From: Bifidobacterium ramosum
GTDB lineage: Bacteria; Actinomycetota; Actinomycetes; Actinomycetales; Bifidobacteriaceae
Direction of reading: 5' to 3'
Assembly (NCBI RefSeq): GCF_009299505.1
Contig: NZ_WBSM01000006.1
Location: 1 to 64,000, forward strand
Length of the DNA stretch: 64,000 nucleotides
The notes beneath the pieces were generated by a model that saw nothing but the letters and a program-made list of their open reading frames with translations, did not search any database and was not told the origin of the DNA. The number at the start of each line of letters is the position of its first letter. Position 1 is the stretch's first letter. The position numbers and the translations under genes are program-made. Positions 33,990 through 42,984 of this stretch are shown here, piece by piece.

Positions 33990-35501
33990 ATGACCACTGC
34001 GAAGACGATTCCGAACCAGGCCCTGACCGACGACGAACGAACCTTGGTCGACACGGCGCAACGCTGGTTCGTCGACCACCGCGACGAGTATCTCGACACG
34101 CTGTGCGCGGCGGTGCGCATCCCGTCGGTCACCGACCCGGACCATCCCGTGGAGCACGGGCCGTACGGGCGGGCCGTGCGCGACGTGTTCGACTTCGCGC
34201 TCGGCAAGGCCAGGGACGCGGGCTTCGCCACGGACGACTACGACGGGCATGCGGTCGGCTACTGGTACGGCGAGCGCGGCGACAAGGACATCGCGCTGGT
34301 GTCGCATCTGGACGTCGTCAAGCCGGGGGACGGGTGGACGTTCGAACCGTTCGAGCCGGTCGTGCGCGACGGCTACGTGATCGGCCGCGGCGCCTCCGAC
34401 AACAAGGGCGCCGCGATCGTGGACCTGTTCCTGCTGCGGTTCTTCAAGGAGCTCGGCCATGAGTTCAAGCATCCCGTGCGCGTGATCTACGGCGGCGACG
34501 AGGAGGAGGAGATGACGGATCTGCAGTATGTGGTCGCGCACTATGGCGCCCCGTACCAGGCCGTCATCACCGACAGCCCGTATCCGGTGAACACCATCCA
34601 GAAGGCGCGCCTGTACGCCGATCTGACGCTGCCGGCCGGGCCGGTGCTCGGCAGTCTTGAGTCGGGCTATTCCCGGTTCCAGATCCCGGGCACTGCAAGC
34701 GTCGATCTGGTGGGGATTCCGTATGACCGCGCCGCGGCCGCGCTGGCGCAGCTCGCCGCGACGGACGCGGAACTGGCCGGGCGCCTGCATCTGGGCGTCG
34801 CCAACGATGGCACGCCGACATTGACCGCCGAAGGCGTCACCGGCCATCCCGCGTTCCCGGAGGGGACCGTCAATCCTATTCTGCTCATCGCGACCGCGTT
34901 GGATCGCACCGGACTGCTGGCGGGTGCGGATGCCGCGGCCGCGCACGCCATCGCCACGTGGCTGGACGGCTACTACGGCGAAGGCATCGGCCTGTACCGC
35001 AGGGACGAGGAAAGCGGCACGAGCTTCTTCAACGCGGGTGCCGCGCATCCGGCGCCGGGCGGCGTGAAACTGGAGCTGTCAATTCGCCTCGCTATCACGC
35101 AGATGCGCGACGAGGTCGAATCGACGCTCGCCGAACGGGCCGCCGAGGTCGGCGGCCATGTCGAGACCGTGTTCTTCGGCGACGCCTATTACGTGCCGAA
35201 AACCGATCCGCGCGTCCAACTGCTGCTGGGCGTGTTCGACGAGATCATGGGCACGCACGCGGATACCGTTGCGCTCGCCAGCGGCACCCATGCGCGGGTG
35301 ATCCCCAACGCGGTGAACTTCGGCCCGGGATTCAGCGAGCATGAGCGGACCGTGCGGCCGATCGTCGGCCGGCCCGACTTCATCGAGGAGGGCAAGGGCG
35401 GTTCTCACGGCGCCGACGAGTGGGTGTCGCTCGACAACCTGACCAGCACGTTCGTCATGTACGCGCTCGCGCTGACGCGGCTGGACGCGTACCTCGACTG
35501 A
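33990..35501 (+). CDS. M20-family dipeptidase, PepV/Sapep-like (cassette 1)
   Basis: A 503-residue cytosolic metallopeptidase. ALVSHLDVVKPGDGW and RGASDNKGA hold the first zinc ligands (His, bridging Asp). YGGDEEEEM has the catalytic Glu pair and TDSPYP another ligand. SHGADEW near the end carries the last His. It contains the inserted lid domain of PepV-like enzymes. Such enzymes hydrolyse dipeptides, including Cys-Gly and Xaa-His types. CGAAAGGA lies before ATG 33990. Its place at the end of the peptide transporter operon indicates that it cleaves the imported peptides. It has a clear paralogue at 42985-44550. A strong terminator follows. Confidence 0.9.
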   Translation: MTTAKTIPNQALTDDERTLVDTAQRWFVDHRDEYLDTLCAAVRIPSVTDPDHPVEHGPYGRAVRDVFDFALGKARDAGFATDDYDGHAVGYWYGERGDKDIALVSHLDVVKPGDGWTFEPFEPVVRDGYVIGRGASDNKGAAIVDLFLLRFFKELGHEFKHPVRVIYGGDEEEEMTDLQYVVAHYGAPYQAVITDSPYPVNTIQKARLYADLTLPAGPVLGSLESGYSRFQIPGTASVDLVGIPYDRAAAALAQLAATDAELAGRLHLGVANDGTPTLTAEGVTGHPAFPEGTVNPILLIATALDRTGLLAGADAAAAHAIATWLDGYYGEGIGLYRRDEESGTSFFNAGAAHPAPGGVKLELSIRLAITQMRDEVESTLAERAAEVGGHVETVFFGDAYYVPKTDPRVQLLLGVFDEIMGTHADTVALASGTHARVIPNAVNFGPGFSEHERTVRPIVGRPDFIEEGKGGSHGADEWVSLDNLTSTFVMYALALTRLDAYLD

Positions 35502-35513
35502 TCGCCGTTCGGC

Positions 35514-35546
35514 AATGGCGGGGGTGGAATCATCCCCGCCATTTTT
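35514..35546 (+). terminator. Intrinsic terminator of transporter cassette 1
   Basis: AATGGCGGGG and CCCCGCCATT pair around a short loop, followed by TTTTT. It lies 13 bases after the dipeptidase stop. Confidence 0.88.
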
Positions 35547-35571
35547 CGTATGCGTGCATGTGGCGGGATCT

Positions 35572-35748
35572 TCATGCGTTGGAAAAACGACGAGCTACAA
35601 CCACACCGTGCTGCCGCACTGAATTCAGCGCGATAAGCAAACGTGCGGCATCCTGCTCGCTGAGCGTGCCGGTGTACCCCTGCAGATCGGCACGCTTGAA
35701 TCTGACCAGTTGCGCGCATCGTGCGGTGGTTTCGTGGGAGAGTCCTGC
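35572..35748 (-). pseudogene. Protein-like remnant without a start codon
   Basis: The minus strand encodes about 58 residues with natural protein composition, including LVRFKRADLQGYTGTLSEQD, and ending VVVARRFSNA. It is bounded upstream by TAG (35749-35751), with no start codon in the frame. G+C is lower than in neighbours. It looks like the C-terminal relic of a deleted gene, perhaps a small toxin or regulator. I do not recognise the family. Confidence 0.35.
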
Positions 35749-35843
35749 CTATTCCCAATCCATCTATCCTATTGCTCGCCGTGATGGTTGCTTATCGTCT
35801 TCTGGTCGAGGGGGGCATGGAGCAACGACATAATACAAAAGAA

Positions 35844-35886
35844 GAAGCGTTGGTCATTCGGGGTTCTTCCGGATGACCAACGCTTC
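35844..35886 (-). terminator. Intrinsic terminator of the binding-protein gene
   Basis: On the minus strand GAAGCGTTGGTCATCCGG pairs with CCGAATGACCAACGCTTC (one mismatch), followed by TTCTTTTGT. It lies just after the stop of the binding-protein gene at 35914. Confidence 0.85.
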
Positions 35887-35913
35887 CTGCGGTACGCGCG
35901 TGCTACGCGCGAA

Positions 35914-37527
35914 TCACTTGGACAGCCACGTGTCCTTGAAGTGGTAGCGGGAATCGCCAGGGTCGGTCTGGTAGCCGTGCACCTTGCTCGACCACACCTG
36001 ATAGTCCAGCGGGGTGGCGAACGGGGTGAGCGCCAGCACCTGCTCGGCGATCAGGTTGTTCAGCTCGTTGATTTGCTTGACACGCGACGTATCGTCCGCG
36101 TTGGTCTCGATCTTGCCCAGCAGCTCCTTGGCCGAGGCCGCCTGCTCGTTGTCGCCCCAGCGGTCGACGTTGCTGCCGGTCGTCAGCCACCAGGTGAACG
36201 CCGATGCCGGATCGGCGCCGATGACGTCCTGCACCAGCACCAGATCGGCCATGTACTTGTCGCCGGTGGTGAAGATGCCCTGGATCTCCTCGTACGGCAC
36301 CGGCTTGAGCTCCAGCGTGATGCCGACCTTGGACAGCTGGTCCTTCATCAGCTCGAAGACGGGGGCGTCGGCGGTATCCGCGCCGTAGGCGAGGGAGATC
36401 GTGGGATTCGGGTCGCCCGATTCCGCCAGCAGTTTCTTGGCGCCGTCGGGATCGTACTTGGTATTCGGCGTCTCGTCGGTGGGCGTGTCGAGGCCGGCGA
36501 CGGCCGGGGGATTGGCGAACGTCTTCGCGCCGCGGCCCGACGTGCCGATCTTGATGATGGCGTCGCGGTCGATGGCCTTGGACAGGGCCTGACGGACCTT
36601 GATGTTGTTCAGCGTGCCGTCGTCGTAGTTCGGGTCGATGAACAGGAATCGGGTCGAGGTCTGCTGCAGCTTGCCCAGCGTCAGGCCGTTGCTCTTCGCC
36701 TGCTCGGCGAGCTCCGGTTTCCAGAACCACGCCGCGTCGGCCTGTCCCTGCTGGACCAGCGCCAGCAAGGCGTTCTCATCCGCGACCTTGACGAAATCGA
36801 TGCCGTCGAGATACGGCTTGCCCTTCTCCCAGTAGTGGGTGTTACGCGTCAGTTTGACGTCCTTGCCCTTGTTCCATGCCTCAAGGGCGAACGGTCCGGT
36901 GCCGTTCGAGGTCTTCTGCCGGTCCGCCTCGCTGGTCTTCTCGTACCACTGCTGATCGACGATGTAGAATCCCGACAGCCGGTCGCCCACCGTGTTGAGG
37001 AACGACGGGGTGGGTTGCGAGAACTTGAATTCGATGACGTTGCCGCCCTTGTCGGTGACATTGGTCAGGTTCTTGAGCACCGCGGCCTTCGACTGCGGCG
37101 ACTTCTCCTTCACATAGTTGAAGCTCCAGATCACGTCCGACGGCGTCAGATCGCTGCCGTCGGCGAACTTGACGCCCTGGCGCAGCGTGAAGTCGTACGT
37201 GGTGTCGTCCACCTGTTTCCATTCGGTGGCCAGACTCGGCTCGAACTGACCGTCGTCCCCCTTGACGATCAGGGTGTCGTAGATCTGGTTGAGGATCGAC
37301 GTGGACGCGTACACGCTGGCGATCATCGGATCGAGGCCGCCGTTGCCGGGTTCGTCCTTCGTGCCGAACCGCAGGACGCCGCCGGATACCGGGGTGGTCG
37401 AATCCTGGGAGGCTGCGGACGAGGAGTTGTCGTCCGGGACGGCTCCGCAGCCGGCCAGACCGAGCGAAAGCGCGAGGACGGCCGCAAGACCTGCGGTGCG
37501 TGCGCGCGAGGTGGACAGTAACGACAT
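35914..37527 (-). CDS. Peptide ABC transporter substrate-binding lipoprotein (cassette 1)
   Basis: A 537-residue SBP_bac_5 (DppA/OppA-type) protein. The first 26 residues are a lipoprotein signal with the lipobox LAGC, so Cys anchors it outside the membrane. TLIVKGDDGQFEPSLATEW, TYDFTLRQGVKFADGSDLTPSDVIWSF and VRQALSKAIDRDAIIKIG are family blocks. It captures peptides or similar solutes for the permeases. It lies downstream of and opposite to the cassette 1 operon, which lacks its own binding protein, so they probably work together. The start at 37527 has AGAAGGA about 11 bases upstream. It shares a 340-base divergent region with a UroD-superfamily gene. Confidence 0.9.
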   Translation of the reverse strand: MSLLSTSRARTAGLAAVLALSLGLAGCGAVPDDNSSSAASQDSTTPVSGGVLRFGTKDEPGNGGLDPMIASVYASTSILNQIYDTLIVKGDDGQFEPSLATEWKQVDDTTYDFTLRQGVKFADGSDLTPSDVIWSFNYVKEKSPQSKAAVLKNLTNVTDKGGNVIEFKFSQPTPSFLNTVGDRLSGFYIVDQQWYEKTSEADRQKTSNGTGPFALEAWNKGKDVKLTRNTHYWEKGKPYLDGIDFVKVADENALLALVQQGQADAAWFWKPELAEQAKSNGLTLGKLQQTSTRFLFIDPNYDDGTLNNIKVRQALSKAIDRDAIIKIGTSGRGAKTFANPPAVAGLDTPTDETPNTKYDPDGAKKLLAESGDPNPTISLAYGADTADAPVFELMKDQLSKVGITLELKPVPYEEIQGIFTTGDKYMADLVLVQDVIGADPASAFTWWLTTGSNVDRWGDNEQAASAKELLGKIETNADDTSRVKQINELNNLIAEQVLALTPFATPLDYQVWSSKVHGYQTDPGDSRYHFKDTWLSK

Positions 37528-37698
37528 GATGAATGGTTCCTTCTCTTTGGTGACGATCGCCGAACGTAGCGTGGTTCGCCGTTGCGGCGGGTACATGTTC
37601 CTTCCTACCCGATGAACGTGTTCGCTGGTAGCGTGTTGCCCGTTTTGCCCTATATGTGTTATTGATAGGACATTCAAGATGGGCGTGATCGTTCGTCT

Positions 37699-37716
37699 TG
37701 ATAAGCCGTTATAAGC
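37699..37716 (+). promoter_or_regulatory. 18-base element upstream of UroD-like gene 1
   Basis: TGATAAGCCGTTATAAGC, which contains the direct repeat ATAAGC...ATAAGC spaced by 10. It recurs with one change at 46355-46372 upstream of the second UroD-like gene. Both copies are followed within 25 bases by CTGTAACC. It is probably a regulator site or part of a common promoter, on 152 bases of leader here. The rest of the 37528-37868 gap holds only copy 2 of the longer element. Confidence 0.5.
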
Positions 37717-37739
37717 CGGTCGCGGCTGTCGCTGTAACC

Positions 37740-37803
37740 GTCCATAACTAGTTCGTATAGCCACGCCGCCTCGATCCCGGGAATCCCGGAGTACGGTCGG
37801 ACA
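37740..37803 (+). promoter_or_regulatory. Shared upstream element, copy 2
   Basis: GTCCATAA, eight variable bases, TATAGCCACGCCGC and, at +57, TCGGACA, matching 28867-28930 without gaps. It ends 65 bases before the UroD-like gene, nearly the same distance as copy 1 from its gene. Confidence 0.55.
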
Positions 37804-37868
37804 TATTGGCGAAACGTCATACATCATTTCCCTCCGCCCACGCGGAACGAACGACAAGGAGCATACCC

Positions 37869-38849
37869 ATGAACAAGCGCGAACGCGTGCTGGCGGCGTT
37901 GAACGGCGAACCGGTCGACCACGTCCCGGCGGCATTCTGGTTCCACTTCGCCGGCGACGAGGCGAAGGGCGAGACGAACGTGCAGGCGCACCTCAAGTAC
38001 TTCCGCGAGGCCGACCTCGACTTCATCAAGATCATGGACGACGGCTACACGTGGTATCCGGCGCCCGCCGAGGTCGCGACTGAAGGCCGCTGGGATCTCG
38101 TCAAGTCGCTGCCGGCCGACCACCCGTACATCACGGAGCAGGTCGAGCGCGCCAAGCGCATCGTCGACGAGCTGCACGGCGAGGCGTTCGCGTTCTACAA
38201 CGTGTTCAGCCCGTTCATCGTGCTGCGGTTCGTCTACGACGCCGCCGGCAAGGACTTCGACGCGCTGAGCGAGGACCTCAAGGAGCACCCGATCGAGGTG
38301 ATGGAGGCGCTCGACGCGATCGCGGTCACGCAGGCGCTGCTGAGCCGTCTGGTCATCGAGGAGGCCGGCGTGGACGGCATCTACTACAGCGTGCAGGGCG
38401 CCGAACCGGACCGTTTCACGCTCGAGGAGCACCGCCGTCTGGTGCGTCCGAGCGACCTGTACGTGCTCGAGCACGCCAACCGCTACTCCGAAACCAACAT
38501 CGCCCACCTGTGCGGCTGGGCGGGCAACCGCAACGACCTCGAGAAGTGGCGCGACTACCCGGCCAAGGTTGTCAACTGGGCCGCGTCGGTCGAAGGACTG
38601 TCGCTGGTCGACGGCCGTGCGTACTTCGGCAACCGCACCGTGCTCGGCGGCTTCCAGACGCACTGGGACGGCACGGTGCGCCAGGGCATCATCTACGACG
38701 GCACCGAGGAGGAGATCAAGGACTACACGCGCAAGCTGATCCTCGACTTCGGCAAGCGCGGGCTCATCCTCGGCGGCGACTGCACGGTCGACGCGTCGAT
38801 CGACTGGCAGCACATCCGCTGGGTGCGCGAGGCGTCCGCCGAACTGTGA
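37869..38849 (+). CDS. UroD-superfamily protein, putative zinc methyltransferase (MtaA/CmuA-like) 1
   Basis: A 326-residue barrel of the uroporphyrinogen decarboxylase superfamily. MNKRERVLAALNGEPVDHVPAAFWF is the usual opening of the methyltransferase-like branch, not of true UroD (no RPVWFMRQAGRY-type motif). His213-X-Cys215 (HLCGWAGN) and Cys305 (LGGDCTVD) match the zinc ligands of MtaA/MtbA-type thiol methyltransferases. It should therefore move a methyl group to or from a thiol. The donor is unknown and no corrinoid protein is nearby. AAGGAG precedes ATG 37869. It lies between two peptide-transporter binding-protein genes. Heme synthesis genes are absent. Confidence 0.78.
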   Translation: MNKRERVLAALNGEPVDHVPAAFWFHFAGDEAKGETNVQAHLKYFREADLDFIKIMDDGYTWYPAPAEVATEGRWDLVKSLPADHPYITEQVERAKRIVDELHGEAFAFYNVFSPFIVLRFVYDAAGKDFDALSEDLKEHPIEVMEALDAIAVTQALLSRLVIEEAGVDGIYYSVQGAEPDRFTLEEHRRLVRPSDLYVLEHANRYSETNIAHLCGWAGNRNDLEKWRDYPAKVVNWAASVEGLSLVDGRAYFGNRTVLGGFQTHWDGTVRQGIIYDGTEEEIKDYTRKLILDFGKRGLILGGDCTVDASIDWQHIRWVREASAEL

Positions 38850-38900
38850 TCCGGCATGGATCCGGTCGGCTGCGACGGTCGGCCACCTGACGCGACCGTC

Positions 38901-39000
38901 TATAATCCCTGCAATCGCAAGGCTTAAGAACCGCTCATAAATAATACGTATGCCGCCGTCGCGGGATGCGGCTTGCATCGTCCGCGACGGCGGCATACGT
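38901..39000 (+). promoter_or_regulatory. Candidate promoter and long hairpin before binding protein 2
   Basis: A -10 consensus TATAAT lies at 38901-38906 without a good -35. Downstream, ACGTATGCCGCCGTCGCGG (38946-38964) pairs perfectly with 38982-39000 around a 17-base loop. No T-run follows, so it is more likely a leader structure or processing site than a simple terminator. Confidence 0.55.
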
Positions 39001-39104
39001 TCGTAACCATCGCACGTCATTGACGTCATCACCAAGCAGTACCTCAACGGTCGGCAATCGACCGGCGTCAGACATACGTCAGTCATATAAGAGAGGAAGA
39101 GCAT

Positions 39105-40769
39105 ATGACCACGTTCACCATCCAGCGCCTGTGGCGCAAGGTCGCGGCGGCGGGACTCGCCGTGGCCTGCACGGCCGGACTCGTTGCCTGCGGCGTGAAC
39201 ACCGGTGCCGGCACCACCACGGGAGGCAGCGGCACGGGCTCGTCGCAGACCGGCGACACCATCCGCTACGCCCTGTGGAGCAACCCGAACGGCCAGTTCA
39301 ACCCGGTGACCTACTTCACCGACTATGACCGCGCGATCATCTTCAACGTGTACAGCCGCCTCGTCGTGCTCGACAAGGACCAGAACTACCAACCGTCGCT
39401 CGCCAAGTCGTACGAGTGGTCCAAGGATGGCAAGACGCTGACCTTCAAGCTGCGCGACGGCGTCAAGTGGCACGACGGCAAGGACTTCACCTCCGCCGAC
39501 GTGGCCTTCACCTACACGGCCACCGCCGACAAGGACTTCCCGCTCGACCCGCCGGCGCTTGTCACCTACCTCGAGGGCTACGACGACTTCCACGCGGGCA
39601 AGACCAAGGACTTCCCGGGCATCACCACGCCGGACGACACCACGGTCGAATTCCACTTCGCGAAGACCTACTCCGGCGCGCTCACCACGTTCTCCGACAA
39701 GCCGATCCTCGCCAAGCACGTGTGGGAGTCCACGCCCGTGGGCCAGTGGAACAAGGCCACCGACCTGCTCAAGAACCCGATCGGCACCGGCCCGTACAAG
39801 TTCAAGGAGTTCGTCGACGGCCAGTACGTGTCGCTCACGGCCAACGACGACTACTTCGGCGGCAAGCCGAAGACCAAGAACCTGATCTTCAAGGTCGTCA
39901 GCCCCGACACGTTGCAGACCGCGGTGATCAACAACGAGGTCGACCTTGGCGAGATCTCCAATTTCAACTCCAAGGAGCTCGACACCTACAAGAGCGAGAA
40001 CATCAACGTCGTCGAGAACGAGGGCAACGGCGGCCAGTACCTCGCCTTCGACGTGAAGAACCCGAAGCTTGCCGACAAGCGCGTTCGCCAGGCACTGCTG
40101 TACGCCATCGACCGCAAGGGCCTGATCGACTCGCTGCTCTACGGCCACGGCGTCACGTTCAACGCGCAGGCCCAGCCGTCCGACCCGTACTATCCGACCG
40201 ACGAGCTCAACGACTACGCGTACAGCAAGGACAAGGCCAAGGAGCTGCTCAAGGAGGCCGGCTGGACCGACACCGACGGCGACGGCATCCTCGACAAGAA
40301 CGGCGAGAAGTTCACGTTCACCATCAACTACCCGAGCGGCAACAAGACGCGCGAGCTGTCCGCGCCGATCATCCAGAAGAACTTCCAGGACATCGGCATC
40401 GACGCGAAGCTTTCCGAAGCCGACTTCAACACGACGCTGGCGATCCTGCAGGATCCTGACAAGCAGTATGACGGCGTGCTCATGGGCGCCACCTTCCGCC
40501 CGCAGCAGTACGGCACCAACAACTGGTGGACCCGCTGGGACGAGAACGCCGAGGCCAAGGCCGCGCTCGACAAGGTGAACACCACCACCGACGCCGACGC
40601 GCTCAAGGCCGCCGTGAACGACTACCTCAAGCTCGAGAACGAGGAGGTTCCGATGGCCTTCCTCTATATCCCGAACCAGGGCACCGCCGTGCGCCCCGAA
40701 GTCAAGGGCTTCGAACGCTCCACGTACGAGATCTTCTCCAACGTGACCGACTGGACCATCTCCAAGTAA
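39105..40769 (+). CDS. Peptide ABC transporter substrate-binding lipoprotein (cassette 2)
   Basis: A 554-residue SBP_bac_5 lipoprotein with lipobox LVAC after a Lys/Arg-led signal, then a Gly/Thr/Ser-rich linker. YQPSLAKSYEWSKDGKTLTFKLRDGVKWHDGKDFTSADVAFTY and VRQALLYAIDRKGLIDSLLYG are family blocks, and DTDGDGILDKNGEKFTF is the typical OppA-family calcium-like loop. It delivers solute to the permeases encoded next. GAGAGGAAG precedes ATG 39105. It differs in sequence from the cassette 1 protein, suggesting a different ligand. A hairpin after its stop may set it at a higher level than the permeases. Confidence 0.92.
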   Translation: MTTFTIQRLWRKVAAAGLAVACTAGLVACGVNTGAGTTTGGSGTGSSQTGDTIRYALWSNPNGQFNPVTYFTDYDRAIIFNVYSRLVVLDKDQNYQPSLAKSYEWSKDGKTLTFKLRDGVKWHDGKDFTSADVAFTYTATADKDFPLDPPALVTYLEGYDDFHAGKTKDFPGITTPDDTTVEFHFAKTYSGALTTFSDKPILAKHVWESTPVGQWNKATDLLKNPIGTGPYKFKEFVDGQYVSLTANDDYFGGKPKTKNLIFKVVSPDTLQTAVINNEVDLGEISNFNSKELDTYKSENINVVENEGNGGQYLAFDVKNPKLADKRVRQALLYAIDRKGLIDSLLYGHGVTFNAQAQPSDPYYPTDELNDYAYSKDKAKELLKEAGWTDTDGDGILDKNGEKFTFTINYPSGNKTRELSAPIIQKNFQDIGIDAKLSEADFNTTLAILQDPDKQYDGVLMGATFRPQQYGTNNWWTRWDENAEAKAALDKVNTTTDADALKAAVNDYLKLENEEVPMAFLYIPNQGTAVRPEVKGFERSTYEIFSNVTDWTISK

Positions 40770-40789
40770 CCTGAACGGCAACGCCAGCA

Positions 40790-40834
40790 GCGTCCGCCGT
40801 GGGCCGGAAAACGCCTTCCGCCCGCGGCGGACGC
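40790..40834 (+). terminator. Hairpin between binding protein and permease genes
   Basis: GCGTCCGCCGTGGGCCGGAA pairs with TTCCGCCCGCGGCGGACGC (small mismatches) around AACGCC. It is placed 20 bases after the binding-protein stop and 75 before the permease start. This is a usual site for partial termination or 3' protection in ABC operons. Confidence 0.7.
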
Positions 40835-40908
40835 GCGTCCGTTCAAGCCCACGGATCGTCCCCACTTCCACTGCCATCCACTGCCAGAAAGCCAGAAAGG
40901 TCGGTGCC

Positions 40909-41880
40909 ATGCCGATTGTCAGATATATAGTGCGGCGCCTTGCCATCGCGCTGCTGGTGCTGTTCGGCATCTCGCTCATCGTGTTCACGGTGATCAACCT
41001 GCAGCCGGGCAACCCGTACGCCACGATGTTCAGCCCGCAGGCCGACGCCGCCACACGCGAGGAGCTGCTGCGCAAGGTCGGCTACTACGATCCGATCTGG
41101 CTCAAATACGTCAAATGGCTGGGCCGTGCCGTGCAGGGCGACCTCGGCTACTCCATCCAGCTCGGCCTGCCGGTGAGCGCCGTGATCGCCTCGCGTGTGG
41201 GCAACACGTTGGTGCTCACCCTGGCCGCCGCGGTCATCGCGTTCGTCATCGCCCTGCCGGTCGGCATCTACTCGGCGATCCGCCGCGGCCGCGTCTCCGA
41301 CCGCGTCATCACGATCGTCACGTTCGGCATCATGTCAATCCCCGCGTTCTTCCTCGCGATGATCCTCATCCGACTGTTCTCCGCGCAGCTCAAGATCCTG
41401 CCGAGCTCGGGCATCATCACGCCCGGCTTCACCGGCAGCTCATGGGACGTGACCGTCGACGTGATCAAACACCTCGTCATGCCCGCCACGGTGCTCGCCG
41501 CGCTGAGTTTCGCCACATACAGCCGCTACATCCGCTCGTCCGTCAGCGAGATCCTCGACACCGACTATGTGCGCGCGCTGTTCGCCAAGGGTGTCAGCCG
41601 GCGCAAGGTGCTCGGCAAGCACGTGATGAAGAACGCGGCCAAGCCGATCATCACGGTGCTCACGTTGGCCGTGCCGGGACTGCTGTCCGGCGCGCTCATC
41701 ACCGAAACGGTGTTCTCCTGGCCGGGACTGGGCCGGCTGGGCTACGAGGCGGCCGTCGGCCGTGACTATCCGCTGCTGATGGGCATCACCCTGCTGCTCG
41801 CCGTCGCGACGCTGCTCGCGAACCTGCTGGCGGACGTGCTGTACATCGTCGTCGACCCGCGAATCCGAGTCCAATCATGA
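40909..41880 (+). CDS. Oligopeptide ABC transporter permease, DppB-like (cassette 2)
   Basis: A 323-residue permease beginning MPIVRYIVRRLAIALLVLFGI, the standard DppB first helix, with NLQPGNPYATMF and DYVRALFAKGVSRRKVLGKHVMKNAAKPI as the coupling loop. Six spans are predicted. It forms the channel with the next gene's product, which it overlaps by ATGA. AGAAAGG lies ahead of ATG 40909, which follows a G-poor, C-rich leader. Confidence 0.92.
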   Translation: MPIVRYIVRRLAIALLVLFGISLIVFTVINLQPGNPYATMFSPQADAATREELLRKVGYYDPIWLKYVKWLGRAVQGDLGYSIQLGLPVSAVIASRVGNTLVLTLAAAVIAFVIALPVGIYSAIRRGRVSDRVITIVTFGIMSIPAFFLAMILIRLFSAQLKILPSSGIITPGFTGSSWDVTVDVIKHLVMPATVLAALSFATYSRYIRSSVSEILDTDYVRALFAKGVSRRKVLGKHVMKNAAKPIITVLTLAVPGLLSGALITETVFSWPGLGRLGYEAAVGRDYPLLMGITLLLAVATLLANLLADVLYIVVDPRIRVQS

Positions 41881-42866
41881 GCACGAGCGCAATCAATACG
41901 GTGACCACCATGAGCATTTCCAACGTTCCCGCCGAAACCTCCGTCCCGTCCGCGACCGCGGACACCGCCGCCGCGGCCTCCGCAGACCGTCGCAAGCGCA
42001 ACCGTCTGCTGACCAACCCGTGGTTCGTCGGCGGACTGTCCGTCGCGCTCGTCATCGTCGCCGCCTGCCTCGCGGCGCCGCTGCTCACGCGCTACGCGCC
42101 CAACGACATCGATCTGAACAGCCTCGAGGCCGCGCCGTCGTCCGCGCACCTGCTCGGCACCGACGCGCTCGGCCGCGACATCTTCTCCCGACTGCTGTAC
42201 GGCGGCCGCATGTCGATCCTTGTCGGCGTGGCGGCCGTGGCCATCCAAGTGGTGATCGGCGTGGTGCTCGGCACTGTGTCCGGCTACTTCCGCGGCGCGG
42301 CCGACGCCGTCATCATGCGTATCGCCGAAATCTTCCAGTGCTTCCCGTTCTACCCGCTCGCCATCACCATCGCCGCCGTGTTCGGCGCGAACGTGTGGAA
42401 CGTCGTGCTCATCATCGGCCTGCTGCAATGGCCCGGACTGGCGCGACTGGTGCGCGGCGAGGTGCTGTCGATCCGCGAGAACGCGTTCATCGACTATTCG
42501 CGCGCGATCGGCGTGCCCACCTACCGCATCCTGTGGGACGGCCTGATCCGCAACTGCGTGCCGGTGATCGTCGTCAACGCGACGCTCGCCGTGACCACCG
42601 CGATCCTGTCGGAGGCCGCGCTGAGCTTTCTCGGCCTCGGCGTCTCCCAGCCCGACCCGAGCTGGGGCAACATGCTGTCGAGCGCGCAGAGCTTCCGCGT
42701 ACTCAGCTACGAGCCGTGGATGTGGATCCCGCCGGGCGTCGCCATCGCGCTGCTTGTGCTGTCGATCAACGCGATCGGCGAATCGCTGCAGGAATACCTG
42801 CGCCCGCGGTTCGGCTACATCGCCGACATCCTGCCGTCGCGCGCGGCGAAACGGACGACGCGCTGA
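41877..42866 (+). CDS. Oligopeptide ABC transporter permease, DppC-like (cassette 2)
   Basis: A 329-residue permease with a 40-residue Ala/Thr/Ser-rich cytosolic tail. HLLGTDALGRDIFSRLLYGGRMSILVG is the DppC signature, and AFIDYSRAIGVPTYRILWDGLIRNCVPVI is the ATPase-contact loop. Six spans. An internal ATG at 41910 (MSISNVP) is an alternative start, but the ATGA overlap with the upstream gene favours 41877. It is followed by a dipeptidase and a fused ATPase gene. Confidence 0.92.
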   Translation: MSTSAINTVTTMSISNVPAETSVPSATADTAAAASADRRKRNRLLTNPWFVGGLSVALVIVAACLAAPLLTRYAPNDIDLNSLEAAPSSAHLLGTDALGRDIFSRLLYGGRMSILVGVAAVAIQVVIGVVLGTVSGYFRGAADAVIMRIAEIFQCFPFYPLAITIAAVFGANVWNVVLIIGLLQWPGLARLVRGEVLSIRENAFIDYSRAIGVPTYRILWDGLIRNCVPVIVVNATLAVTTAILSEAALSFLGLGVSQPDPSWGNMLSSAQSFRVLSYEPWMWIPPGVAIALLVLSINAIGESLQEYLRPRFGYIADILPSRAAKRTTR

Positions 42867-42984
42867 CGTACTGACGCAACGCGAAACGAACGCGCTCCCG
42901 GAATTCCTCCGGTTGGAACGAAAGCCAGCGGCCCTCCCGGCACGGGAAGCCGATCCGACGTATTGAAGTAAGGACCTGATAGCC

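Noticed and set aside
35420..35833. 137-residue plus-strand frame after cassette 1
   Set aside because: It runs through the terminator hairpin and has no start context or protein-like motif. The opposite-strand relic is the more protein-like reading.
35788..37521. 577-residue plus-strand frame opposite the binding protein
   Set aside because: The minus strand encodes an unmistakable lipoprotein with signal and SBP_bac_5 motifs, so the plus frame is a shadow.
37869..38849. Uroporphyrinogen decarboxylase of heme synthesis
   Set aside because: The true UroD N-terminal arginine motif is missing, zinc-site Cys/His are present, and no heme genes accompany it.
37824..41075. 1083-residue minus-strand frame spanning three plus-strand genes
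   Set aside because: It crosses intergenic hairpins and several genes with firm family assignments, and its composition is shadow-like.
42900..42980. Cobalamin riboswitch-like words upstream of the second dipeptidase
   Set aside because: Only a short AGCCAG / GAAGCC resemblance is present, the conserved B12-box architecture is missing, and the site lies inside a transporter operon.
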